Of a stretch of DNA of 6,954 nucleotides, positions 1 through 5,949 are shown piece by piece. The notes beneath the pieces are model-generated. The model ran no database searches. It had not been told where the DNA came from and saw only the letters and a program-made list of their open reading frames with translations. A program made the translations under genes and the position numbers. The stretch covers positions 1-6,954 of the forward strand of contig PUMK01000349.1 of NCBI GenBank assembly GCA_003551325.1. Reading direction: 5' to 3'. Position 1 is the first letter of the stretch; every line of letters begins with the position of its first letter. The stretch comes from Candidatus Acetothermia bacterium (GTDB taxonomy: Bacteria > Bipolaricaulota > Bipolaricaulia > Bipolaricaulales > Bipolaricaulaceae).

Positions 1-421
1 CATGCTGGAGGCCAATGCCAAAGGGGCCAACGTGGAACAGGAGGTCGCCCGGGCGCTGGGTGGGAAGATCGTGGCCACGGGGCGGGTCACCAAGGTGGAC
101 ATCGAAACGAAAGGAGGCTTCGACGTAGGCTCCGTGTGGATCGAAGGGGGACACGAGCTTGTCTTCTGGAACGAGTACATGCTGCTGGAGACCCACGGCA
201 CCCGCACGCGTACCTTCCCTGACTTGATCACCACGCTCGATCCCGCCCGTGGCTTGCCCGTCTCCACCGCGGAGATCCGAGAGGGGATGGAGGTCGCCGT
301 CCTTGCTGCAGACCGAAAACGGCTGATCCTGGGCGACGGGATGCGCCAGCCGGAGCTGTTCAAGGTGGCCGAGGAGGCCATCGGAAGGCCCTTGGTCCGC
401 TACGTATTTGGGGAGGTGTGA
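1..421 (+). CDS. DUF917-family protein (S-methyl-thiohydantoin desulfurase-like), C-terminal part; 5' end outside the window
   Basis: About 139 C-terminal residues of a protein family that is normally around 360 residues, so the gene begins left of the window. The ATG at position 2 is only the first methionine visible, not a believable start. Matching family features are the LGGKIVATGRVT strand, the KGGFDVGSVWIEG turn, a WNEYMLLE segment where relatives have an (F)QNEN-like motif, and FPDLITTLDPARGLPVSTAEI near the end. The family (Pfam DUF917) contains S-methyl-thiohydantoin desulfurases and many uncharacterised members often found near hydantoinase-type genes; the catalytic N-terminal domain is not visible here, so no substrate can be assigned. 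Its TGA overlaps the ATG of the next gene (TGATG at 419-423), which indicates translational coupling with DUF1177 and AroM. The family call is firm; the reaction is unknown. Confidence 0.85.
   Translation, partial: MLEANAKGANVEQEVARALGGKIVATGRVTKVDIETKGGFDVGSVWIEGGHELVFWNEYMLLETHGTRTRTFPDLITTLDPARGLPVSTAEIREGMEVAVLAADRKRLILGDGMRQPELFKVAEEAIGRPLVRYVFGEV
410..418 (+). promoter_or_regulatory. Ribosome binding site of the DUF1177 gene
   Basis: GGGGAGGTG lies inside the last codons of the DUF917 gene. It leaves about 4 bases between GGAGG and the ATG at 421, but only one base before the GTG at 418. The ATG at 421 is therefore the better start, even though the reading frame is open to the GTG. Confidence 0.7.
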
Positions 422-1341
422 TGCTGCGCGAAGTTATGGAGATCATGGAACTCCTGGAGGATCCCCGCGTGCGGGGAGCCACGGTGCTGGACTGGCTCAA
501 AGGGCACGGAGATCCTGCCGCCGAGACCACGGAAGTGCAAGGCGAGAAGGGCTCAACGGACTTCGTGAAAGTCTGGGTTCGCTCGGGGGGCGACGGGCCG
601 ACTCTGGGGATCATCGGGCGGCTGGGCGGTATCGGCGCCCGCCCCAAGCTGCTCGGTTTGGTCTCCGATGCCGACGGAGCCATCGTCGCCCTGGCCTGCG
701 CGGCACGGCTGGCTAAGATGGCCTCCTGGGGAGAACAACTGCAAGGTGACGTCATCATCGCCACCCACATCTGCCCTGACGCCCCCATCATCCCCCACGA
801 ACCCACCTGGTTCATGAACGCGCCCGTGGACATGAACACGATGAACCGCCAAGAAGTTGACCCCGCGATGAACGCGGTCCTGTCCATCGATGCCACCAAA
901 GGCAACTGGCTCATCAACCGCCGGGGCTTTGCCGTGACGCCGACAGTCAAGGAGGGGTACATCCTGCGGACGAGCGATGACCTTCTGAGCATCGCCCAGC
1001 GGGTGAGCGGAGAACCTCCCCACGTAGTTCCCATCACCACCCAGGACATCACCCCCTATGGAAACGACATTCACCACATCAACAGTATCCTCCAGCCGGC
1101 TACGGCCACGACGGCGCCCGTGGTCGGTGTCGCCACGACCACCGCGCTTCCCGTGGCGGGCTGCGCGACCGGGGCCAACCAGGTCGTCGATCTGGAAATG
1201 GCCGCACGCTTCTGCATCGAGGTGGCCAAGGACTACACTGCCGGAAGTTGTCGCTTTTTCGACCAAGAGGAGTACGGCCGGCTCCTTTCCCTCTACGGAT
1301 CCCTGCGCCATCTGCAGGGGCAGGGCGGGGAGGAGCGATGA
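421..1341 (+). CDS. DUF1177-family protein
   Basis: A complete 306-residue protein that I recognise as DUF1177, a family without an established biochemical function. Conserved-looking stretches are GIIGRLGGIGARPKLLGLVSD at residues 63-83, followed by DADGAI (83-88), and THICPDAPIIPHEP (115-128) followed by FMNAPVDMNTM. The acidic and histidine residues D83, D85, H116, D120 and H126 are candidate metal or substrate ligands, but this is inference. A glycine/alanine/threonine-rich stretch around 229-252 (TATTAPVVGVATTTALPVAG) precedes a C-terminal helix. There is no signal peptide or membrane segment, so it should be cytoplasmic. It starts in a TGATG overlap with the DUF917 gene, and its TGA overlaps the AroM ATG (ATGA at 1338-1341), so all three are likely translated from one message. 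I recall DUF1177 being encoded with AroM, DUF917 and oligopeptide-type transporters in other genomes; that is memory, not a search. Confidence 0.88.
   Translation: MLREVMEIMELLEDPRVRGATVLDWLKGHGDPAAETTEVQGEKGSTDFVKVWVRSGGDGPTLGIIGRLGGIGARPKLLGLVSDADGAIVALACAARLAKMASWGEQLQGDVIIATHICPDAPIIPHEPTWFMNAPVDMNTMNRQEVDPAMNAVLSIDATKGNWLINRRGFAVTPTVKEGYILRTSDDLLSIAQRVSGEPPHVVPITTQDITPYGNDIHHINSILQPATATTAPVVGVATTTALPVAGCATGANQVVDLEMAARFCIEVAKDYTAGSCRFFDQEEYGRLLSLYGSLRHLQGQGGEER
1327..1335 (+). promoter_or_regulatory. Ribosome binding site of the AroM gene
   Basis: GGGGAGGAG precedes the ATG at 1338 by a few bases. It decides the start: the open frame extends 30 codons upstream to 1248, but that extension overlaps DUF1177 and is not AroM-like. 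Confidence 0.7.
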
Positions 1342-2003
1342 AGCCGCTGGGGCTCCTCACCATCGGGCAGGCCCCCCGGGACGACGTCGTCCCCGAGATC
1401 CGCTCGCTCCTGCCTGCGGACGTGGAGATCATCCAGGCAGGGGCGCTCGATGGGCTGTCCTCCGAGGAGATCGCCCATCACCGGCCGACGCAAGGGACGG
1501 CAACAGTCGTCACCCGCCTTGCCGACGGCCGCGAGGTGATGGTGGACAAGGGGTTCGTCCATCAGCGAATCCAGGAACTCGCCGGCCGCCTGGCCGACGA
1601 GACTTCCGCCATTGGCCTGCTGTGCTCGGGGTCCTTCCCTTCCTTCCCCTGCTCAGTTCCGTTCATCGTGCCCAATCGTCTGTTGCAGGGCGTGCTCCCC
1701 AACCTGGAGAAAGGCAAGGCACTGGGCGTCATCGTGCCTTCTGAGCAGCAGATCCAGCCGGCCGTCGACGAACTGCTTTCCTGGGGTGTGGACGCCGTGG
1801 GCCGAGCCGTCTCTCCCTACACCGAAAGCCACCAGGTCGGCCGGGCAGCCGAGGAGCTGGCCCGGCTGGAAGTGTCAGCGCTCCTCATGCACTGCTTCGG
1901 CTACGATCTCAACATGAGGAACGCGGCCCGGCGCGCCTACCCCGGCCCCATTGTTCTCATCCGCTCCCTCTTCGCCCGGGTCCTGGCCGAGTTTCTGAGC
2001 TGA
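1338..2003 (+). CDS. aroM: AroM-family protein
   Basis: A complete 221-residue protein of the AroM family, close in length to E. coli AroM (about 225). That protein is named for co-regulation with aroL and has no proven function. The N-terminus MKPLGLLTIGQAPRDDVVPE matches the family's opening LTIG..P strand. Later marks are the LLCSGSFPSFPC segment (C96, C105), the GVIVPSEQQI segment at 130-139 (E. coli has GVIVPVEELL), and LLMHCFGYDL with C186. The two cysteines C96 and C186, each after a hydrophobic strand in the two halves of the protein, resemble the paired catalytic cysteines of Asp/Glu/hydantoin racemases. A racemase-like activity is a reasonable but untested inference. It is cytoplasmic, with no signal peptide. 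It is the last gene of the coupled DUF917-DUF1177-AroM unit, and GC-rich hairpins follow its TGA. Confidence 0.88.
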   Translation: MKPLGLLTIGQAPRDDVVPEIRSLLPADVEIIQAGALDGLSSEEIAHHRPTQGTATVVTRLADGREVMVDKGFVHQRIQELAGRLADETSAIGLLCSGSFPSFPCSVPFIVPNRLLQGVLPNLEKGKALGVIVPSEQQIQPAVDELLSWGVDAVGRAVSPYTESHQVGRAAEELARLEVSALLMHCFGYDLNMRNAARRAYPGPIVLIRSLFARVLAEFLS

Positions 2004-2045
2004 GGGAAAGCACAGCGGGTCGAGCTCCTCCCGAGGCTCCTGCGT

Positions 2046-2070
2046 GCCCTGGGAGGGCCTTCTCCTGGGC
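2046..2070. terminator. Possible bidirectional terminator hairpin between convergent genes
   Basis: GCCC (2046-2049) pairs with GGGC (2067-2070) and GGAG (2052-2055) with CTCC (2062-2065), around a six-base loop and a small internal loop. It sits between the AroM stop (2003) and the LRR stop (2142), where both strands need termination. There is no T-run on either side, so this is not a classical Rho-independent terminator. Confidence 0.35.
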
Positions 2071-2099
2071 CATCCCTCTCGGGGTCGCCGGGTTCCGAC

Positions 2100-2126
2100 G
2101 CTGATCCCCTTGTCGACGGGGGCAGC
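2100..2126. terminator. Second stem-loop in the convergent junction
   Basis: GCTG and CCCC (2100-2109) pair with GGGG and CAGC (ending 2126) around an eight-base loop, with a small AT/G internal loop. Flanking bases (CGACGCTG against CAGCGACG) lengthen the stem with one mismatch. It lies just past the LRR gene's stop on the - strand. It lacks a T-tract; it could terminate or stabilise the 3' end. Confidence 0.35.
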
Positions 2127-2141
2127 GACGACCCCGGCTGC

Positions 2142-3530
2142 TCAGCGCACCACGGTCACGCCGCGTTGTTCCAGCTTGTCCAGTACCTCCCTTGCTGCGC
2201 TGTCCAAAAGCATCCCCTCCGCAGCCAAGTACTGCAGGCGCGGCAGCTCCAGAAGCGGCTGCAGTGACTCAGGCGAGGTGTGCGAGATGAACAGCTCCTT
2301 CAGCTGTTCCAGCTGGGCAAGCGGCGAGAGATCCGAGAACCGATTCCCGGCCACACTGAGGAACTCGAGCCGGAGCAGCTCGCCGAGGGGGGTGAGGTCC
2401 CGCACGCTGTTTCCGGCGAGGTTGAGCACCTGTAGATTGCGGAGGGCGGACAGCGGGCTGGCATCGCGCACGTTGTTTCCGGCGAGGTTGAGCACTCTGA
2501 GCCGGTGCAGCTCGCTGAGCGGCGCCAGATCGCCGATTACGTTGCCCATCAGGAGGAGCGTCTCCAGGTTCTCCAGGCCCACCAGCGGTGCGATGTCGTT
2601 GATCTCGTTGAACGAGGCACTCAGGTGTTGCAGCGCCTGCAGTTCGGCCAGCGGGCGCAGATCTCGCGTCTCGATCATGTCGATGTCCAGCTGCCACAGG
2701 TTGTCGAGCCCGGCCAGCGGGGAGAGATCGACCACGAACGTGTAGTCCAGGGTGAGTACCTCGAGTCTGCCCAACTCGCTCAGGGAGGAGAGGTCGGCCA
2801 CATCCGTTCCGACCAGGATCAGCTGTCGGAGGTTGGTCAACACCGAAAGCGGAGACAGGTCCCGCACAGGCGTTCCCGCCAGGAACAACCACCGCAGGTT
2901 CTGCGTTCCAGTCAGCGGTGAAAGATCGCTCACCAAAGAGTCGTTGGCCAGCAGCCACTGCAGTTCCTCCAAGCCCGACAGTGGGGAAAGATCGGACACC
3001 AACGTGCCGGAGATATCCAGCCAGCGCAGCCTGTGCAGCGGGGACAAAGGACTAAGGTCCTCCACAGGGTTTGTGTTGAGGCCCAGCGTATGCAGCGACT
3101 GAAGCTCGCCGAGCGGCGCCAACTCGTGCACTTGGTTCTCCCTGAGATCGAGGTCCCGCAGAGATTGCAGGCCTTCCAGGGGGGCGAGATCCACGATGTC
3201 GTTCATCCCTAGGTTCAGCGTCTCCAGGCGCTCCAGGTCCTTCAACGGGGTGAGTTCTCGGATGAAGTTATCCATCAGGGAAAGCCGACGCAGCCCCGCG
3301 GCGTGCTCCAGTCCAGCGAGCTCCTCGATGTCGCGCCCGGCGGCAAACAGCCGCTCGAGCCCGGCCACAAGCTCCCTGTCCAGCGGCCCCTCCGGCAGCT
3401 CCAGCTCCCGCCGCACCTCGGCCTCCAGTGCCGAGTCGGCGAACTCCACCTCCTCGGCTGCAGCCGTCGACAGCACGCAGACAAGAGCCACCAGGGCCAA
3501 CGCCATGCTCCACAGCTTCCTTGCGCCCAT
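2142..3530 (-). CDS. Secreted leucine-rich repeat protein (internalin/SDS22-like repeats)
   Basis: A complete 462-residue protein. Residues 1-25 are a signal peptide: a basic start (MGARK), a hydrophobic core, and a predicted signal peptidase I site after STAAA. The cysteine at 18 follows ALV, not a good lipobox. Residues 26-78 form an N-terminal cap typical of bacterial LRR proteins. Residues 79-430 are sixteen in-register 22-residue repeats with the consensus LxxLxLxxNxVxDLSPLxxL and no insertion or deletion; residues 431-462 are a degenerate C-cap. Such repeats make a curved solenoid that usually binds another protein or glycan; the ligand is unknown. There is no LPXTG, GW, S-layer or transmembrane anchor, so it should be released, periplasmic or held non-covalently. 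The ATG is fixed by AAGGAGGT just upstream. It lies 148 bp downstream of the AOR gene on the same strand and could be transcribed separately. In many repeats a T or S replaces the usual asparagine (e.g. LAGT, ISGT). Confidence 0.9.
   Translation of the reverse strand: MGARKLWSMALALVALVCVLSTAAAEEVEFADSALEAEVRRELELPEGPLDRELVAGLERLFAAGRDIEELAGLEHAAGLRRLSLMDNFIRELTPLKDLERLETLNLGMNDIVDLAPLEGLQSLRDLDLRENQVHELAPLGELQSLHTLGLNTNPVEDLSPLSPLHRLRWLDISGTLVSDLSPLSGLEELQWLLANDSLVSDLSPLTGTQNLRWLFLAGTPVRDLSPLSVLTNLRQLILVGTDVADLSSLSELGRLEVLTLDYTFVVDLSPLAGLDNLWQLDIDMIETRDLRPLAELQALQHLSASFNEINDIAPLVGLENLETLLLMGNVIGDLAPLSELHRLRVLNLAGNNVRDASPLSALRNLQVLNLAGNSVRDLTPLGELLRLEFLSVAGNRFSDLSPLAQLEQLKELFISHTSPESLQPLLELPRLQYLAAEGMLLDSAAREVLDKLEQRGVTVVR
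2241..3296 (-). repeat. Tandem array of sixteen 66-bp leucine-rich-repeat units
   Basis: This stretch encodes residues 79-430 of the LRR protein as sixteen units of exactly 22 codons. Most units differ at many bases and are recognisable mainly at the protein level. Two neighbouring units are nearly identical over about 29 bp, starting at 2401 and 2467 and exactly 66 bp apart, and look like a younger duplication or conversion. Confidence 0.85.
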
Positions 3531-3534
3531 TCCG

Positions 3535-3542
3535 ACCTCCTT
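3535..3542 (-). promoter_or_regulatory. Ribosome binding site of the LRR gene
   Basis: Read on the - strand this is AAGGAGGT, a near-perfect Shine-Dalgarno sequence with about 5 bases between GGAGG and the ATG at 3530. It supports independent, efficient translation of the LRR gene. Confidence 0.75.
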
Positions 3543-3589
3543 TCCTCACAACTACCTCATTCAGCGGCCGCCTGCCGCCACCTACACCT

Positions 3590-3604
3590 CTTGACTTAGA
3601 CAAG
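3590..3604. promoter_or_regulatory. Imperfect 15-bp palindrome upstream of the LRR gene
   Basis: CTTGACTTAGACAAG is an inverted repeat: CTTG and CAAG ends, CT and AG inside, one mismatched pair and a central base. It lies 60 bp upstream of the LRR start in the AOR-LRR intergenic space and could be an operator. I could not find a convincing -35/-10 pair for the LRR gene around it. Confidence 0.25.
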
Positions 3605-3678
3605 CGAAAGTGTACTGGAGAAGCTAGATCAGCTCGGCGCCGACTGCAGCGGCAGAGCGCGGGCCGGAGAGGTTCCGG

Positions 3679-5454
3679 TCACTCGCGCGAGAACCGCTCG
3701 CCAGAGGCCAGCAGGCGCTGGGCCTCGGAGGTCGCCTCCCGCAGCGTCTCCTCCGACAGTGTCCCCAGCGGTGTGGGCGCCTCCAGCGTCCTGGCCGGGA
3801 TGCGCAGCGCGTCGAAGTCGAACCCCTCCCGCGCCTTGAAGGCGTGCTTGCGCCGCAGGATGTCTTCCCCCAGTGCCATCAGCTCGTCCCACTGCCACTT
3901 CTCTTCCACCGCGGAGAGACAGGCCACGCACGTGTCCGCGTCGTACAGGCCGCGCGCGAAGAAACAGATGACGAGCGACGACAGCACTTGGCGTCGCGCC
4001 TCTTCGGTGAGCAGCGCGCGGGCCAGCTCCCCGGGGGACCGAGGCTGGCCGGCCTTCATATCTTGCTGGTCGATGGCGTACCCGGCGGAGTCGAGGTGCG
4101 AGTGGCGGGCGCCGGTCAGGTGCGTAAGGTGCGCCCCGGGGCCGGTGTGATAGCCGGGCATCTCCAGCCGTCCGAAGGCGAGCGCGTAGTCCGCTCCGCC
4201 GTACGCCGCCGCCGCCGCGTCCACCCCCTCCCCAAGGCGCGTGTAGAAGCGGCCCGTACGCCGGGCGATGCGCCCGAGCATCGCCGCATAACCCCGGGCA
4301 TCGCCCCACGCCGGGCGGAAGCCTTCGGTCACCGATTCGTCCAGCAGCCCGCGCTCGAACGCCTCCGTGGCCCACGCCAGCGCGACGCCGGCGCTCATCG
4401 CGTCCAGTCCCAGGTGCTCGGCCGCGTCCAGAAGATGCAACGCGTCCGTGGGCCGCTCCACGCCGAGCATCGTCCCCAGGGCGTACAGGGGCTCGTAGTC
4501 GTAGGAGACGAAGGTGGTCTTGTAGAAGTAGGGCGCCTCCGGGTGCGGTTCGCGCAGCGCGGCGAGGTGGATGCAGGCGGTGGGGCAGTGCGAGCAGGCC
4601 AGCCTGCGGCCCAGGTGCTCCCGAGCCAACGTCTCCCCTTCCAGCGGGGGCTCCGCCCCGTAGCCGGTGGACTGCAGGTTGCGCACGGGGAGCGCCCCCA
4701 TGGCGCTGAGCGGCCCCAGGTTCTCGGGCGTCCCCAGCTCGTAGTACTTGCGCATGGCCGGCGAGCGCACGGCCCGCGTGTAGAGGTCGCGGTAGGTCTT
4801 CTGGTACGCACCGCGGTCGGCGACGGGGATGTCCCCGTCGCCTGCGATCACGATCCCCTTCAGGTTCTTGCTGCCCATCACCGTGCCCATACCCAGCCTG
4901 CCGAAGTGGCGATAGGTCTCCACGGTGACGCTCGCGTACGTCACCAGGTTCTCCCCCGCCGCGCCGATGCGCAGCACGGTGCGGTGCCCTGCGCCCCCTT
5001 CCCGCTCCAGCATCACGCGCCCCGCGGTGAGCGAGGAGGACATCCCCCACAAAGTGCGCGCGTCGCGGAACCGAACCCCGTCTGCGTCCACCGAGAGGTA
5101 CACCGGTGTAGGGCTGCGGCCCAGGACCACCATCGCGCCGTACCCCGCCAGACGGAGCGCCATGGCCGACCGTCCGCCGCAGTGGGACTCCCCCAGGTTC
5201 CCCGTGTGGGGGGACTTGAACATGGCCACGGTCTTCGAGGCCAAGGGATAGAGCGACGTGAGCGGACCGACGGCGACCACGATCGGGTTCTCCGGCGCCA
5301 GAGGGCCGCACCCTTCCGGGCAGTGCTCGTGCAGGAGTTCGATGGCCACCCCTGCGCCCCCCAGGCGCTCGGCGAATAGCCGCCCGCGGTCTTCCACCCA
5401 CGATCTGTGTCGGGCCAGGTCCACAAGCAGCACGCGATGCAAGCCTCCGGTCAT
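3679..5454 (-). CDS. Aldehyde:ferredoxin oxidoreductase (AOR) family large subunit
   Basis: A complete 591-residue protein of the AOR family, within the usual 600-residue range. These cytoplasmic enzymes hold a tungsten (sometimes molybdenum) bis-pyranopterin and one [4Fe-4S] cluster, and oxidise aldehydes or reduce acids. The N-terminal domain shows APENPIVVAVGPLTSLYP (53-70), the KSPHTGNLGESHCGGRSA stretch (80-97), GAAGENLVTYASV (164-176) and GMGTVMGSKNLKGI (188-201). Cluster ligands are C287, C290 and C294 (CSHCPTAC) plus C497. E321 (YDYEPLYALG) and H453 (GARHSHLD) fall where the family has catalytic Glu and His. The two classical pterin motifs DxxGLD and DxxGLC read EHLGLD (346-351) and SSLVIC (492-497), so both leading Asp residues are replaced. 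An unusual CPEGC lies at 45-49. The ATG at 5454 follows GAGGAGGTG and sits one base after the ferredoxin stop; the frame is open further upstream, but only into that gene. The substrate is unknown. Confidence 0.93.
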   Translation of the reverse strand: MTGGLHRVLLVDLARHRSWVEDRGRLFAERLGGAGVAIELLHEHCPEGCGPLAPENPIVVAVGPLTSLYPLASKTVAMFKSPHTGNLGESHCGGRSAMALRLAGYGAMVVLGRSPTPVYLSVDADGVRFRDARTLWGMSSSLTAGRVMLEREGGAGHRTVLRIGAAGENLVTYASVTVETYRHFGRLGMGTVMGSKNLKGIVIAGDGDIPVADRGAYQKTYRDLYTRAVRSPAMRKYYELGTPENLGPLSAMGALPVRNLQSTGYGAEPPLEGETLAREHLGRRLACSHCPTACIHLAALREPHPEAPYFYKTTFVSYDYEPLYALGTMLGVERPTDALHLLDAAEHLGLDAMSAGVALAWATEAFERGLLDESVTEGFRPAWGDARGYAAMLGRIARRTGRFYTRLGEGVDAAAAAYGGADYALAFGRLEMPGYHTGPGAHLTHLTGARHSHLDSAGYAIDQQDMKAGQPRSPGELARALLTEEARRQVLSSLVICFFARGLYDADTCVACLSAVEEKWQWDELMALGEDILRRKHAFKAREGFDFDALRIPARTLEAPTPLGTLSEETLREATSEAQRLLASGERFSRE

Positions 5455-5455
5455 G

Positions 5456-5854
5456 CTACACCTCCTCGTGGGCCAGCACCCCGTGCGGGCAGAACTGCGC
5501 GCAGAGGCCACAGTGCACGCAGATGACGGGTTTCCGCTCGGCCGCATCCCACTGCACCGCCCCGATCACGCACGCCTCCACGCACATCCCGCAGCCGATG
5601 CACCGGTCGGCGTCCACCCGCACGCCGACCTCCACCTTGCGGATGGCGCCGACCGGGCAGACCGCAAGGCACGGCGGGTCCTCGCACGCCCGGCAGACCA
5701 CGACCACGAACCCCCGCTCCATGCCCCCAACCGACCGCACCGCGATCGCCGACTTGGCCAGCCCTCCTCCGCCGAACCGTCGCGCGCAGGCGAACGCGCA
5801 CAACAGGCAGTCAACACACCGCTCTACGTCAACGACCCGGAGGCGTTTTCCCAT
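5456..5854 (-). CDS. Four-cluster polyferredoxin, electron-transfer subunit of the AOR (AorA/DmsB/HycB-like)
   Basis: A complete 132-residue protein with 16 cysteines in four groups: C13/C16/C19/C23, C54/C57/C62/C66, C85/C88/C91/C95 and C112/C115/C118/C122. Each group can provide ligands for a [4Fe-4S] cluster, giving four clusters as in the DmsB/HycB/NrfC-type ferredoxins. No signal peptide or membrane helix is visible, so it acts in the cytoplasm. The AOR gene begins one base after its TAG, so the two products very likely form a complex in which the ferredoxin wires electrons to or from the tungsten site. This resembles the small AorA subunit paired with the large subunit in Aromatoleum-type AOR. 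That enzyme also has an FAD subunit for NAD, which is not encoded next to these genes. The ATG at 5854 follows GGGAG. Cluster count is inferred from cysteine spacing. Confidence 0.92.
   Translation of the reverse strand: MGKRLRVVDVERCVDCLLCAFACARRFGGGGLAKSAIAVRSVGGMERGFVVVVCRACEDPPCLAVCPVGAIRKVEVGVRVDADRCIGCGMCVEACVIGAVQWDAAERKPVICVHCGLCAQFCPHGVLAHEEV
5459..5467 (-). promoter_or_regulatory. Ribosome binding site of the AOR gene
   Basis: GAGGAGGTG on the - strand lies within the final codons of the ferredoxin gene, four bases before the ATG at 5454. It selects that ATG over the upstream in-frame ATG at 5547 and couples translation to the ferredoxin. Confidence 0.7.
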
Positions 5855-5855
5855 C

Positions 5856-5906
5856 TCACTCCCGTTCGTCCAGCAGTCTCAGCCGGTCGCGCACAATCCC
5901 TCGCAT
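5856..5906 (-). CDS. Possible 16-residue leader ORF upstream of the ferredoxin gene
   Basis: On the - strand an ATG at 5906 opens a 16-codon frame (MRGIVRDRLRLLDERE) that ends TGA one base before the ferredoxin ATG (TGAGATG). A perfect TATAAT lies 9 bases upstream of this ATG, so a transcript from it would start only a few bases before the ORF and leave no room for a ribosome binding site. The arrangement would suit a leaderless coupled leader peptide, but so short an ORF can occur by chance. The frame stays open upstream for about 50 more codons without an ATG, so it could instead be a gene remnant. Confidence 0.2.
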   Translation of the reverse strand: MRGIVRDRLRLLDERE

Positions 5907-5915
5907 CTCGATAGC

Positions 5916-5921
5916 ATTATA
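5916..5921 (-). promoter_or_regulatory. Probable -10 element of the ferredoxin-AOR promoter
   Basis: The - strand reads TATAAT, a perfect sigma-70-type -10 box in an otherwise GC-rich region, about 60 bp upstream of the ferredoxin ATG. No TTGACA-like hexamer is found 16-18 bases upstream, where the sequence is GCGC-rich. If used, this promoter may need an activator. Confidence 0.45.
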
Positions 5922-5949
5922 GGGAAGCCGCCGGTGCGCGCGCTGCTTC

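Noticed and set aside
360..1311. Two - strand open frames opposite the DUF1177 gene
   Set aside because: Both are shadows of a gene with clear family identity and coupled start/stop signals; neither shows a motif.
1248..1337. Upstream in-frame ATG for AroM at 1248
   Set aside because: The 30 extra residues lie inside the DUF1177 gene and are not AroM-like; the ATG at 1338 has a strong ribosome binding site and an ATGA overlap.
2241..3296. Regular 66-bp repeats as a possible CRISPR or satellite array
   Set aside because: The period is exactly 22 codons of a clear LRR protein, with no identical repeats separated by unique spacers.
3477..3530. Lipoprotein signal for the LRR protein (cysteine at residue 18)
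   Set aside because: The residues before the cysteine are A-L-V, lacking the small residue at -1, while a good signal peptidase I site (STAAA) follows.
3844..5379. Long + strand open frame of 511 codons antisense to the AOR gene
   Set aside because: It mirrors the AOR codons in GC-rich DNA, is composed of R/A/V/H-rich low-information sequence and has no recognisable domain, while the opposite strand is a clear AOR.
5455..5547. Upstream in-frame ATG for the AOR at 5547
   Set aside because: The extension overlaps the cysteine-rich end of the ferredoxin in another frame, whereas the ATG at 5454 has GAGGAGGTG at the right distance and begins like the family.
5258..5914. + strand open frame of 218 codons opposite the ferredoxin
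   Set aside because: It is antisense to the AOR N-terminus and the 16-cysteine ferredoxin, and is rich in H/P/R/A with no family resemblance.
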